Assembly: GCF_016907535.1 (NCBI RefSeq) | Contig: NZ_JAFBCF010000001.1 | Location: 992,001-1,056,000 of the forward strand | Direction of reading: 5' to 3' | Length of the DNA: 64,000 nt | Source: Microlunatus panaciterrae | GTDB lineage: Bacteria; Actinomycetota; Actinomycetes; Propionibacteriales; Propionibacteriaceae | Shown here: piece after piece, positions 24,732 through 33,310 of the stretch | How positions within the stretch are numbered: position 1 is the stretch's first letter | Layout: each line of letters opens with the position of its first letter | Translations under genes and position numbers: made by a program | The notes under the pieces: model-generated | Database searches by the model: none | The model's input: the letters and a program-made list of their open reading frames with translations, nothing else | What the model was told of the DNA's origin: nothing

Positions 24732-26353
24732 TGCCCCAGCAAAACACTGCCTCAACCTCCCCTGCCCCGAACCGGACCCGACGGTCCAGGAACGTGCGAC
24801 AGAACACCCGCTCCCAGAGCGACCAGTCCCGCAACGACACCCCCCGCGACCACACTCCGCGCGACGAGGCCGGACAGAGCCCGCGACTCGACGCAGTTTC
24901 GGTGCAGCCGACGCCGATCGACCTGGATCGCAGCTTCATCGAGCTCGGCGTGCCCGCCCCTGTCGCGGCCGCACTCGCGGCGCGCGACATCAGCGCACCG
25001 TTCCCGATCCAGTCCGCCACCCTGCCGGACTCGCTCGCCGGCCGTGATGTCCTCGGCCGCGGCCGCACCGGCAGCGGCAAGACCATCGCGTTCGCCATTC
25101 CCACCGTGGCCGCGCTGGCAGCCTCCGGCCGCACGCGCCGCCCCGGCTCGGTCCGGGCCCTGGTGCTGGTGCCCACCCGTGAACTCGCCACCCAGGTGCA
25201 GCTCAGCCTCGATCCACTGGCCGCAACGATGGGTCTCAAGACCATGACGATCTTCGGCGGCGTGGGCCAGGGGCCGCAGGTCTCCGCGCTTCGCCGTGGC
25301 GTCGATATCGCGATCGCCACCCCCGGACGGCTGGAAGACCTGATCCAGCAGCGGCACCTCCAGCTCGATCTGGTCGAGGTGACCGTACTGGACGAGGCGG
25401 ACCATATGGCCGATCTCGGCTTCCTGCCGGCCGTCAAGCGGATCCTCGACGCCACGCCGAAGAACGCCCAGCGGCTGTTGTTCTCCGCAACGCTCGACCG
25501 CGGCGTCGACGTGCTGGTCAAGCGCTACCTGACCGACCCGGTCACCCACTCGGTCGACAGCGCCGCCTCCGAGGTGCAGCAGATGACGCACCACGTCTTC
25601 AACGTCAGCACCGAGAACAAGATGACCGTGGTCAAGGAGCTGGTGTCCGGTCAGGGCCGTACGTTGGCCTTCACCCGCACCAAGCATGGAGCGAAGAAGC
25701 TCGCCAAGCAGCTCACCTCGGCGGGAGTGCCGGCAGTCGACCTGCACGGGAACCTGTCCCAGGGGGCGCGTCAGCGCAACCTGGCCGCCTTCGGCGAGGG
25801 TTCGGTCCGAGTGCTCGTTGCCACCGACATCGCCGCCCGCGGAATCCACGTTGACGACATCTCGCTCGTCGTCCATGTGGACCCGCCCGCTGAGCACAAG
25901 GCCTACCTGCACCGCTCGGGCCGCACCGCCCGGGCAGGCGCCGAGGGCATCGTGGTCACGGTGGGGACGCCCGGTCAGGTCGGTGACGTACGCCAGCTGA
26001 TGCGTCAGGCCGCGATCAAGCCGGCCCTGCACGACATCACCCCGGGGCACGCCATGATCACGGAAGTGGCCGGCCCGGCAGCTGAGTACGTCACGCCGGT
26101 CGCTGTCGTCGCGGGCGGCTCGGGGCCGCGCGGCGAGGCCGGAGGTTCGCGCCAAGGCGGATCCGGTCGAAGTCGCTCGGGCGGCGGCGGGCAGCAGCGT
26201 GGCGGGGGCCAGCGCGGCGGAGGGCAGCAGGGCGGCGGCTCGGCCGGCCAGGGAGTCAAGCGCGGTTCGGGAGCACGGCGCACGGCGGGTCAGGGCTCAG
26301 GCTCGCGGTCCGGCGGCGCGGCCGGCTTCTCCGCGCAACGCCGCAGCCGGTAA
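24731..26353 (+). CDS. DEAD-box ATP-dependent RNA helicase
   Basis: RNA-unwinding helicase, 540 residues from the chosen start. Motif Q at FPIQSATL, motif I GRTGSGKT, Ia PTRELA, II DEAD (LDEADHMADLGF), III SAT, and HRSGRTARAG as motif VI, with the RecA2 domain after about residue 270. The C-terminal 100 residues are a Gly/Arg/Gln/Ser-rich disordered RNA-binding tail. I chose the GTG at 24731 because AAGGA ends 6 nt upstream; GTG 24683 or ATG 24713 would extend it by 16 or 6 residues. Confidence 0.93.
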   Translation: MPQQNTASTSPAPNRTRRSRNVRQNTRSQSDQSRNDTPRDHTPRDEAGQSPRLDAVSVQPTPIDLDRSFIELGVPAPVAAALAARDISAPFPIQSATLPDSLAGRDVLGRGRTGSGKTIAFAIPTVAALAASGRTRRPGSVRALVLVPTRELATQVQLSLDPLAATMGLKTMTIFGGVGQGPQVSALRRGVDIAIATPGRLEDLIQQRHLQLDLVEVTVLDEADHMADLGFLPAVKRILDATPKNAQRLLFSATLDRGVDVLVKRYLTDPVTHSVDSAASEVQQMTHHVFNVSTENKMTVVKELVSGQGRTLAFTRTKHGAKKLAKQLTSAGVPAVDLHGNLSQGARQRNLAAFGEGSVRVLVATDIAARGIHVDDISLVVHVDPPAEHKAYLHRSGRTARAGAEGIVVTVGTPGQVGDVRQLMRQAAIKPALHDITPGHAMITEVAGPAAEYVTPVAVVAGGSGPRGEAGGSRQGGSGRSRSGGGGQQRGGGQRGGGQQGGGSAGQGVKRGSGARRTAGQGSGSRSGGAAGFSAQRRSR

Positions 26354-26411
26354 TCCACAGCTGACGCGGTTCAGGTTCGCGCTTGTCCGTGCCACCGTTT
26401 AGGGTCGCGTC

Positions 26412-27632
26412 ATGGCCTTGGAGTCGTCACCGGAGCATCCGCAGCCGCTGCGGGCGGTGACCCATGCCGTCAAGGGCTGGATCGACCGGCTGAATGCGAT
26501 CTGGGTCGAGGGCCAGCTGATCGAGATCAACCGGCGCTCGGCCAGCAAGACCATCTTCTTGACGATGCGGGACAAGATCGCCAACGTGTCGGTCAGCGTG
26601 ACGGTGTCGCCCACCACCCTGGACAGCGCCGGACCGCTGACCGAGGGCGCGACGGTGGTGGCCCGACTGAAGCCGTCCTACTACGAGACGTCTGGTCGGC
26701 TGTCCTTCTACTGCGACGCCATCAAGCCGGTCGGCGAGGGGCAGCTGCTGGCCCGGCTGGAGCAGACCAAGCGGATGCTGCAGGCCGAGGGCCTGTTCAA
26801 CCCCGCGCTGAAGAAGCGCCTTCCGTTCCTGCCGCGGGCGGTCGGGCTGATCACCGGCGCCAACAGCGCCGCCGAGCGGGACGTCCTGGAGAACGCTCGG
26901 CGCCGCTGGCCGGCAGTCCGGATCGAGACCAGACATACCCTGGTCCAGGGGCCTCAGGCCTGTGAGCAGGTGATCGCCGCGCTGCGGCAGCTGGACGCCG
27001 ACCCGGCGATCGAGGTCATCGTGATCGCCCGCGGTGGCGGATCCCTCGAGGATCTGCTGCCCTTCTCCGACGAGGGGCTGATCCGGGCCGTACACAGCTG
27101 CCGAACCCCGGTGGTCAGTGCCATCGGACATGAGACGGACAATCCCATCCTCGATCTGGTGGCTGACTTCCGTGCCTCGACACCCACGGACGCGGCCAAG
27201 CATGTCGTCCCCGACGTGGCCGAGGAGGCTGATCGGGTGCGGCAGTCCGTAGCCCGGGTCAGGCAGGCCATGATCAACATCGTCCGGACCCAGCAGGACA
27301 GGCTCGATGCGATCCGCTCCCGGCCGGTGCTGTTGGAGCCGACGGCCAGCTTCGGCCTGCGTTATGAGCAGCTCGAGGGGCTGCGCCATCGTGCCGACCG
27401 CGCCCTGGACGCCCGGATCCGTCACGAGCAGAGCACCGTCGAGCATACGCTGGCCCGGGTCCGGGCGATGTCGCCGAAGGCGACCCTGGAGCGCGGCTAT
27501 TCGATCTTGGTCGACGGCGAAGGTCATGCGGTCGCCTCGGTCGACGACGTGGACGAAGATGATGATCTGTTGGCGCACCTCGCCGACGGCCAGTTGGTCC
27601 TGGCCGTGCGGGAGCGCCGGCCCGGACAGTGA
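26412..27632 (+). CDS. xseA: Exodeoxyribonuclease VII large subunit
   Basis: Catalytic subunit of ExoVII, degrading single-stranded DNA in repair. An OB-fold at about residues 12-105 (IWVEGQLIEIN, IFLTMRD) precedes the exonuclease domain with FLPRAVGLITGANSAAERD, VIVIARGGGSLEDLLPFSDE and AIGHETDNPILDLVADFRASTPTDAA, then a coiled coil and the terminal LERGYSIL. 406 residues. Stop overlaps the GTGA at the xseB 5' end. Orthologue of Rv1108c. Confidence 0.97.
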   Translation: MALESSPEHPQPLRAVTHAVKGWIDRLNAIWVEGQLIEINRRSASKTIFLTMRDKIANVSVSVTVSPTTLDSAGPLTEGATVVARLKPSYYETSGRLSFYCDAIKPVGEGQLLARLEQTKRMLQAEGLFNPALKKRLPFLPRAVGLITGANSAAERDVLENARRRWPAVRIETRHTLVQGPQACEQVIAALRQLDADPAIEVIVIARGGGSLEDLLPFSDEGLIRAVHSCRTPVVSAIGHETDNPILDLVADFRASTPTDAAKHVVPDVAEEADRVRQSVARVRQAMINIVRTQQDRLDAIRSRPVLLEPTASFGLRYEQLEGLRHRADRALDARIRHEQSTVEHTLARVRAMSPKATLERGYSILVDGEGHAVASVDDVDEDDDLLAHLADGQLVLAVRERRPGQ

Positions 27633-27643
27633 GGCACACCGTG

Positions 27644-27883
27644 ATGAGTACCCAGGCAACCGACTCCGGCCGTTCCGATGAGGAGCTGACCTATGAGCAG
27701 GCCCGCGAGGAGCTGATCATGGTCGTACAGAGACTCGAGTCCGGCGGCGCGCCGTTGGAGGAGTCCCTCGCCCTGTGGGAACGAGGTGAGAAGCTGGCAG
27801 CCATCTGCCAACAGTGGCTGGATGGTGCGAAGGCGAAGATCGAGGCGGCCCGTCGGCAGCCGGCGGCCGACCCGGAGGCCTAG
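27644..27883 (+). CDS. xseB: Exodeoxyribonuclease VII small subunit
   Basis: Small helical-hairpin subunit that wraps the ExoVII large subunit: LTYEQAREELIMVVQRLESGGAPLEESLALWERGEKLAAICQQWLDGAKAKIE is the whole family signature. The ATG at 27644 has GAGG 9 nt upstream; a GTG at 27629 overlapping the xseA stop would add five residues. Cotranscribed with xseA; its stop overlaps the end of the convergent GlxA-type gene by 4 bp. Confidence 0.95.
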   Translation: MSTQATDSGRSDEELTYEQAREELIMVVQRLESGGAPLEESLALWERGEKLAAICQQWLDGAKAKIEAARRQPAADPEA

Positions 27884-28863
27884 CTGGCCACGTTGCGCGC
27901 CGGTGCCACGAACCGGCGCCGGTAGTCGGCCGGCGACAGCCCGATCTGACGTCTGAAATGCTCGCGCAGGACCACCGCCGAGTTGAAACCCACCCGCTCG
28001 GAGATCTGCTCGATGCTCAGGTCGGTCTCCTCCAGCAGGCTGCGCGCCTGCAGCACCCGCTGCCCGATCAGCCACTTGTGCGGAGTCGTGCCGGTCTCGG
28101 CGGCGAACCGCCGCGCGAAGGTGCGTTCGCTCATCACCGCCTGCCTGGCCAGCGAGGCGGCCGTATGCTCCCGGTCGAGGTTGGCCAGCATCCAGCTGAG
28201 CAGTGGCGCCAGCGAGTCCGCCGTGCACTCGGGCACCGGCATCTGGATGAACTGCTGCTGGCCACCGTCTCGCTGCGGGGGAACCACCATCCGACGGGCG
28301 ATCCTGGTGACCACGGCGGTGCCCAGCTCCCGGCGGACCAGGTGCAGACATGCGTCGATCCCGGCCGCGGTGCCGGCGCTGGTGATGATGTCGCCGTCAT
28401 CCACATACAGAGCGCGGGCGTCGAGGAGAGCCTCCGGATATCGCTCGGCGAACGTCTCCGCGTACATCCAATGCGTCGTGCAGCGACGACCGTCCAGCAA
28501 CCCGGCTGCCGCCAGCATGAAGGCGCCCGAGCACACGCTCAGCAGGGTGGCACCCTGGCGATGCGCTGCCCGCAGCGCAGCCAAGACCTCCGGCGGGTAG
28601 TCCTGGTCAGCCCGCGGCACAGTGGCGGAGACGATCACCAGGTCGCAGCCGACCAGGCCGTCCAGTCCGTGCGTCGCCGTGATCGTCAGTGCGGTGGTCG
28701 TCTTGGTCCGCAACGGTGTCTGCGGGTCGACCGTACAGACCCGGAACTCGAACGCCGGGACACCGTCGTCGGTGCGGTCGAGCCCGAAGATCTCGGTGGC
28801 GACCCCGAACTCGAAGACGGCCACCGGCTCCACCAGGACAATGCCGATCGTCTTGAGCGCCAT
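27880..28863 (-). CDS. GlxA-family regulator (DJ-1/PfpI plus AraC HTH)
   Basis: 327-residue transcription factor. N-terminal DJ-1/PfpI-like domain (about 5-185) with the nucleophile-elbow Cys in LLSVCSGAFMLAAAG, and a C-terminal AraC-type double HTH (about 215-315; MSERTFARRFAAETGTTPHKWL and ISERVGFNSAVVLREHFRRQIGLSPADYRRRF). Such proteins often control catabolism of amines or carnitine-like compounds. A GGCAT-GG-ATGCC dyad at 28899-28910 in its upstream region may be its operator. Target unknown. Confidence 0.9.
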   Translation of the reverse strand: MALKTIGIVLVEPVAVFEFGVATEIFGLDRTDDGVPAFEFRVCTVDPQTPLRTKTTTALTITATHGLDGLVGCDLVIVSATVPRADQDYPPEVLAALRAAHRQGATLLSVCSGAFMLAAAGLLDGRRCTTHWMYAETFAERYPEALLDARALYVDDGDIITSAGTAAGIDACLHLVRRELGTAVVTRIARRMVVPPQRDGGQQQFIQMPVPECTADSLAPLLSWMLANLDREHTAASLARQAVMSERTFARRFAAETGTTPHKWLIGQRVLQARSLLEETDLSIEQISERVGFNSAVVLREHFRRQIGLSPADYRRRFVAPARNVAS

Positions 28864-28948
28864 GAGCCCATGGTAGTGGCAGAAATCCTTTGTACAACGG
28901 CATGGATGCCAATTGTGGCGATAATGTTGCTAGCGCAGGATTAGTGCC

Positions 28949-29227
28949 ATGACTGGATCACTCATCCTTCTGGCCCTGGCTGCGTTGCTGCTGCTGGCCC
29001 TCGAACCCGCGCACCGCCGTCGCGGTCCGCTGACGCCCCGTCCGGGCGAAGACCTCCACTCCGACACAGACCGCGCGCGCATGGTCGAGGAGCTCCGCCA
29101 GGTCGAGCAGCGCGCAGACGGCCGAATCCGACGCACTGCCCGAATGCTCGCCAGCGCCGGCTCAGCCGTGCCGATGCACCGCTCACGCCGACTCGACGGC
29201 CCGCGTTCCAACCGATTGGCGATCTAG
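28949..29227 (+). CDS. Small membrane-anchored hypothetical protein
   Basis: 92 residues: one N-terminal hydrophobic helix (residues 4-20, LILLALAALLLLALEPA), then an Arg-rich cytoplasmic tail with a short helical segment (ARMVEELRQVEQRADGRIRRTARML). No family recognised. A GATAAT box at 28919-28924 could be its -10. Diverges from the GlxA-type gene and converges with the DUF4245 gene. Confidence 0.6.
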   Translation: MTGSLILLALAALLLLALEPAHRRRGPLTPRPGEDLHSDTDRARMVEELRQVEQRADGRIRRTARMLASAGSAVPMHRSRRLDGPRSNRLAI

Positions 29228-29236
29228 GCGAAGCCC

Positions 29237-29779
29237 TCAGCCGGTGCGCAGTGTCGCTGCGAAGGCCTCGAGAGCCGCGTACGAGACGTCACCGACGACG
29301 ATCGAGGTGACCTTGCTGTTCTGCAGGACCAGAGCCCTGGTGCGATCGTCCGAGCTCACCCGACGCGCCCAGGTGTCATCACCGACGGTGCTGGTGCCGT
29401 CGAGAGCGCCCTTCCTGGTGACCTCGGCGACGAAGGCCTCGACCTGGGCATCACCCTGGTAGACGCCGACGTAGACGTCCTGCGGGTCGAGGAAGCCTAG
29501 CTGCCACCGGTTTCTCGGTGACGGATTTCCGGCGGGATCCGCGGCGCCGGTCCGGGTCCAGCTCGCTCGCACCGCGCGCCAGTCCGGCGGCAGGTTGACC
29601 GGCGCGAGCACCGGATACGGCGCCTCATCGCGGGCCTGGGCCAGCACCGGTTGCCAGTCGACCACCTCGACCGGATGATCGCCCGGGTTGCGGGTGAAGA
29701 ACAGCGTGATCAACAGCAGCGGGATGAGGATGACTGCCAGCGAACGGACCATGTCCCCCGCAGACGACGCTCGCTTCAC
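29237..29779 (-). CDS. DUF4245 membrane-anchored protein
   Basis: 180-residue protein with one N-terminal transmembrane helix (MVRSLAVILIPLLLITLFF) and an extracytoplasmic DUF4245 domain containing YPVLAPVNLPPDWRAVRASW, WQLGFLDPQDVYVGVYQGD and a C-terminal VGDVSYAALEAFAATLR. Function unknown; conserved in actinobacteria, orthologue of Rv1100. GTG at 29777-29779 is favoured (GGAGG 10 nt upstream); an ATG at 29752 is possible. In most relatives glpX sits between this gene and fumC; here it does not. Confidence 0.85.
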   Translation of the reverse strand: MKRASSAGDMVRSLAVILIPLLLITLFFTRNPGDHPVEVVDWQPVLAQARDEAPYPVLAPVNLPPDWRAVRASWTRTGAADPAGNPSPRNRWQLGFLDPQDVYVGVYQGDAQVEAFVAEVTRKGALDGTSTVGDDTWARRVSSDDRTRALVLQNSKVTSIVVGDVSYAALEAFAATLRTG

Positions 29780-29870
29780 TCCAGCCACCCCTCCATCTTC
29801 ACAGATGACGGCAAACCGTCCGCGGCCGCGGCCGCTCCCCCACCCCGTTGTTGGGGGCCGGGGGCGGGTG

Positions 29871-29955
29871 TGTCGGTTTCCCAAGTCGACTTGGGAAACT
29901 GTCACTCGGCGAGGGAAATTTGCCTCGCTCAGTGACAGTTTCCCTGGCTCAGTGG
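29871..29955. repeat. Palindromic intergenic element, copy 1
   Basis: A perfect 24-bp palindrome at 29876-29899 (half-site GTTTCCCAAGTC) is followed by a larger inverted repeat: GGGAAACTGTCACT at 29893-29906 pairs exactly with AGTGACAGTTTCCC at about 29931-29944. The two structures share a strand, so they are mutually exclusive folds. The 24-bp core plus TGTCAC recurs at 55286-55315. No coding capacity; resembles a REP/MITE-type element. Confidence 0.8.
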
Positions 29956-30028
29956 GGCCCGCGGCGGTTGGGTTTGGCCTCGCTGGCGGCGGGAGCCCTC
30001 CCCCTCACCGGGGGTAGGGGCGGAGTCG

Positions 30029-30118
30029 TGACAGGAATCGACCACTCGTCGACGAAGGTTCACGGCTGTACGGCGGGGGCCGCCTCGTCGCCATGCAACG
30101 AATGGTCGATTCCTGTCA
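30029..30118. repeat. 90-bp element with perfect 16-bp terminal inverted repeats
   Basis: TGACAGGAATCGACCA (30029-30044) and its exact complement (30103-30118) flank 58 bp of unique GC-rich sequence. The structure is MITE-like but has no obvious target-site duplication. It sits 70 bp after the neighbouring palindromic element, in the 400-bp gap between the DUF4245 gene and the spermidine-synthase-like gene, which otherwise holds nothing recognisable. Confidence 0.75.
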
Positions 30119-30174
30119 GACGCCGCGGAGCACCTGCGCGCTCGGCCCTGCGCGGGCTGAGCCACCATAGGGGA

Positions 30175-30858
30175 ATGGACGAGCCGGTAACCCTCGCCCG
30201 CGCCGACGGGCCGCGTGGCGACATCGTCCTCCGCCGGCGCGGCCGCGCCGATGCTCCGGTGTACGAGCTGATCGTGAACGGCGCCTTCGCGATGGACAGC
30301 ACCGAGACCGAGACCGAGAGGGAACTGGCCCGGATCATCTTCGAGCAGCCGACTTCCGGCGGCCGCGTGCTCATCGGTGGCCTCGGGCTCGGCTTCACCG
30401 CCGCGGAGGTGCTGCAGCAGCAGGTGACGGTCGTGGATGTCGTGGAGATCGAAGCCGCTCTGGTCGACTGGGCCCGGCGCGGTCTGACTCCCGAGCTGGC
30501 CTTGGTCGCCGCCGACCCGCGGGTGCGGATAGACACGGCGGACATCCACAGCGTCCTCACCAACGCTGGCCAGGCTGACCATGGGCCCTGGGATGCGATC
30601 CTCTTGGACGTCGACAACGGCCCCGACTTCCTGATCCACGCAGACAACGCCCGGCTGTACACGGCCGAGATGCTGGCTTGCGCCTACGCACGACTGGCGC
30701 CCTCCGGCCTCTTGGCCATCTGGTGCCAGGGCAGCGCACCGGCGCTGCTGGACCTGCTGAAGGAGATCTCCCCCACCGCCGCGGAACGACTGATGGAGGT
30801 GCGCCGCGGCGACCGGAGGTTCAGCTACGCGATCTATACGATCCGCCGACCGGGCTGA
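30175..30858 (+). CDS. Spermidine synthase-like SAM-dependent transferase
   Basis: 227-residue Rossmann-fold protein related to polyamine aminopropyltransferases. The AdoMet loop is [16 protein letters not shown] (about 70-85), the acidic end of strand 2 [16 protein letters not shown], and [13 protein letters not shown] replaces the DxxD of true spermidine synthases. The N-terminal beta domain is short. Likely a methyl- or aminopropyltransferase of unknown substrate. AGGGGA lies immediately upstream of the ATG. Confidence 0.82.
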   Translation: MDEPVTLARADGPRGDIVLRRRGRADAPVYELIVNGAFAMDSTETETERELARIIFEQPTSGGRVLIGGLGLGFTAAEVLQQQVTVVDVVEIEAALVDWARRGLTPELALVAADPRVRIDTADIHSVLTNAGQADHGPWDAILLDVDNGPDFLIHADNARLYTAEMLACAYARLAPSGLLAIWCQGSAPALLDLLKEISPTAAERLMEVRRGDRRFSYAIYTIRRPG

Positions 30859-30901
30859 CCCCGCATCGTGCCGACGGCCCGGAAAGGGCGAGAATGGCCC
30901 C

Positions 30902-32302
30902 ATGACTCACGGCGATGACTTCCGGATCGAGCACGACACCATGGGCGAGGTGCGGGTGCCCGCTCAGGCGCTCTGGCAGGCGCAGACCCAGCGGGCGGTG
31001 GAGAACTTTCCCATCTCGGGCACACCCATCGAGCCTGCCCTGATCGCCGCGCTGGCCCGGATCAAGGGGGCGGCGGCGCAGACCAATGCCAGACTCGGAG
31101 TCGTCTCGTCGGAGCGGGCGGCAGCCATCGTCCAGGCCGCGCGCGAAGTCGCGGCAGGTGATCACGATAGCGAGTTCCCCATCGACGTCTTCCAGACCGG
31201 CTCGGGTACGTCGAGCAATATGAACGCCAACGAGGTGATCGGCACCCTGGCGAGCCGGATCCTCGGCGACAAGGTGCACCCGAACGACCATGTGAACGCC
31301 TCACAGTCCAGCAACGATGTGTTCCCCAGCGCGATCCATATCGCCTCCACCGACGGCCTGGTCCATACGCTGATCCCGGCGCTGCGGCATCTCGAACGAT
31401 CACTCGGCGCCAAGGCAGACGAGTTCGCCGAGGTGGTGAAGAGCGGCCGCACCCACCTGATGGACGCCACCCCGGTCACCCTCGGCCAGGAGTTCGGTGG
31501 CTACGCGGCGCAGATCCGGTACGGCATCGAACGGATCGAGTCCGCACTGCCCCGGGTGGCGGAGCTGCCACTCGGCGGCACCGCGGTGGGGACCGGCATC
31601 AACACCCCGGCGGGGTTCGCGGCGTCAGTGATCAGCACCATTGCCGACGAGACGGGTCTCCCGCTGACCGAGGCCAGAGACCACTTCGAGGCGCAGGGTG
31701 CCCGAGACGGTCTGGTGGAGGCGTCGGGTGCGCTGCGGACCATCGCGGTCAGCCTGACCAAGATCGCCAACGACCTCCGCTGGATGGGCTCCGGTCCACG
31801 AGCCGGGCTGGGTGAGATCGCCCTGCCCGATCTGCAGCCCGGCTCATCGATCATGCCTGGCAAGGTCAACCCGGTGCTCGCTGAAGCGACCACCATGGTC
31901 TGCGCCCAGGTGATCGGCAACGACGCCGCGGTGACGTTCGCCGGGGCCTCGGGCAACTTCGAGCTGAACGTCATGCTGCCGCTGATCGCCCGCAACGTGC
32001 TGGAGTCGATCCGGTTGCTGGCCAACGTCAGCAGGTTGCTCGCGGACCGTTGCGTCGACGGCATCGAGGCCAACACCGAGCGCTGCCGCACGTTAGCCGA
32101 GTCGTCGCCCTCCATCGTCACCCCGCTGAACAGATACATCGGGTACGAGAACGCCGCAGCCGTCGCCAAACGAGCGCTTAAGGAGGAGCGAACCATCCGC
32201 GAAGTCGTCATCGAGAGCGGCTTCGTTGCGGATGGGAAGCTCACCGAGGAGCAGCTCGACGAGGCCCTCGATGTGCTGGCGATGACGCGCCGGCCGCAGT
32301 AG
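30902..32302 (+). CDS. fumC: Class II fumarate hydratase
   Basis: TCA-cycle enzyme interconverting fumarate and malate, homotetrameric, 466 residues. Family signatures: [14 protein letters not shown], the active-site [17 protein letters not shown], and the fumarase/aspartase signature [12 protein letters not shown] with the catalytic Ser. Orthologue of Rv1098c. The start ATG lies 43 bp after the spermidine-synthase-like gene and may be reached by readthrough. Confidence 0.97.
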   Translation: MTHGDDFRIEHDTMGEVRVPAQALWQAQTQRAVENFPISGTPIEPALIAALARIKGAAAQTNARLGVVSSERAAAIVQAAREVAAGDHDSEFPIDVFQTGSGTSSNMNANEVIGTLASRILGDKVHPNDHVNASQSSNDVFPSAIHIASTDGLVHTLIPALRHLERSLGAKADEFAEVVKSGRTHLMDATPVTLGQEFGGYAAQIRYGIERIESALPRVAELPLGGTAVGTGINTPAGFAASVISTIADETGLPLTEARDHFEAQGARDGLVEASGALRTIAVSLTKIANDLRWMGSGPRAGLGEIALPDLQPGSSIMPGKVNPVLAEATTMVCAQVIGNDAAVTFAGASGNFELNVMLPLIARNVLESIRLLANVSRLLADRCVDGIEANTERCRTLAESSPSIVTPLNRYIGYENAAAVAKRALKEERTIREVVIESGFVADGKLTEEQLDEALDVLAMTRRPQ

Positions 32303-32312
32303 CGCAGCGCCC

Positions 32313-32505
32313 GACCCTTCGACAGGCTCAGGACCCGCCCTTCGACAGGCTCAGCACACGGGTGGCGCGGTTGGGCCCTTCGACAGGCTCAGGGCGCTGT
32401 GCCGCACATGCTCTCAGCTTGCCGAAGGGCGCTCATACCGCCCTTCGACGGGCTCAGGGCACGTGTGGCCCGGTGGCCCTTCGACGGGCTCAGGACACGT
32501 GCGGG
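32313..32505. repeat. REP-like CTTCGACAGGCTCAGG cluster downstream of fumC
   Basis: Five direct copies of CCTTCGACAGGCTCAG or its CGACGGGCTCAGG variant lie at about 32316, 32339, 32377, 32442 and 32478, and one inverted, diverged copy (CTCAGCTTGCCGAAGGG) at about 32413. The cluster fills the 200-bp gap between convergent fumC and the transglycosylase gene, where folded RNA would end transcription from both sides. Confidence 0.8.
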
Positions 32506-32511
32506 TTGGAC

Positions 32512-33240
32512 TCAGTACCAGTGATGACCCTGCTTGAAGGACCAGGCGCTGCACGGGGTGCCGTACACCGAGCGGACGTACTGCAGGCCCCAGCGGATCT
32601 GGGTGGCCGGGTTGGTCTGCCAGTCGGAGGCGACGCTCGCCATCTTGTTGCCCGGAAGTGCCTGCGGGATGCCGTACGCGCCGGAGCTCGAGTTGGTGGC
32701 GTGGATGTTCCAGTTGCTCTCTGACTTGATCAGGCTGTCGTAGCAGGAGAACTCGCCAGCTCCCCAGGAGAACTTGTTGCGCATGATCTGGCGGGCGATT
32801 TCTCGCGGGTCTGTGGTACCAAGGGCGTAGCCCTGTGCGGCGGCCTTGCGGCGACGCTCCACCGCCTTGCGCTTCCGCTCGGCCGCACGCTCTTTCTCGA
32901 TGGCCTTGCCGCGCTCCTTGATATCGCTGCGCTGCCGCGCCAAAGCCTTGGCGCGCTTGGCCGCAGCCTCCTTCGCCTTCGTGGTCAAAACGCCACGTTC
33001 CGCCGAACGGGTGTCTCGACCTGCCCGCTGGGACCAGTCCCGGTCCAGCTGAGCATGGTCCGACCGACCCTGGCCCAGCGGCGCCGCCTCCGTGCTGGCG
33101 GAGCCGACGGCTGGCGCCACGACACTGGCACTCTGGTCCGCAGCCGACGAAGCGCTCAGGCTGCTGGCGACGACTCCGCCACCCAGGGCGGAGACGGCGA
33201 GGGCGACAAGGGCGTGTTGGGTGAGGCGGCGCACTCGCAC
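32512..33240 (-). CDS. Secreted SLT-like transglycosylase-fold protein
   Basis: 242 residues: signal peptide (RRLTQHALVALAVSALGGGVVASSLSA), a long Lys/Arg/Glu/Ala-rich coiled coil at about 85-140, and a C-terminal lysozyme-like domain with SCYDSLIKSESNWNIHATNSSSGAYGIPQALPGNKM, in which Glu of KSESNW is the expected catalytic acid. Predicted peptidoglycan hydrolase or remodelling factor outside the membrane. GTG start. Two Cys residues in the catalytic domain likely form a disulphide. Confidence 0.87.
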   Translation of the reverse strand: MRVRRLTQHALVALAVSALGGGVVASSLSASSAADQSASVVAPAVGSASTEAAPLGQGRSDHAQLDRDWSQRAGRDTRSAERGVLTTKAKEAAAKRAKALARQRSDIKERGKAIEKERAAERKRKAVERRRKAAAQGYALGTTDPREIARQIMRNKFSWGAGEFSCYDSLIKSESNWNIHATNSSSGAYGIPQALPGNKMASVASDWQTNPATQIRWGLQYVRSVYGTPCSAWSFKQGHHWY

Positions 33241-33310
33241 ACCCTGCCACAGAAAAGGTAACGATTTGAAATCGGAGCCAGACCACTATTGCCGCTGGTC
33301 TCATTGTGCG

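Noticed and set aside
26427-27659. 410-codon minus-strand frame over xseA
   Set aside because: Antisense to a gene with every ExoVII motif; composition typical of shadow frames.
33241-33310. ydaO-type c-di-AMP riboswitch before the secreted transglycosylase gene
   Set aside because: Such riboswitches precede many actinobacterial cell-wall hydrolase genes, but this gap is too short and lacks the conserved elements.
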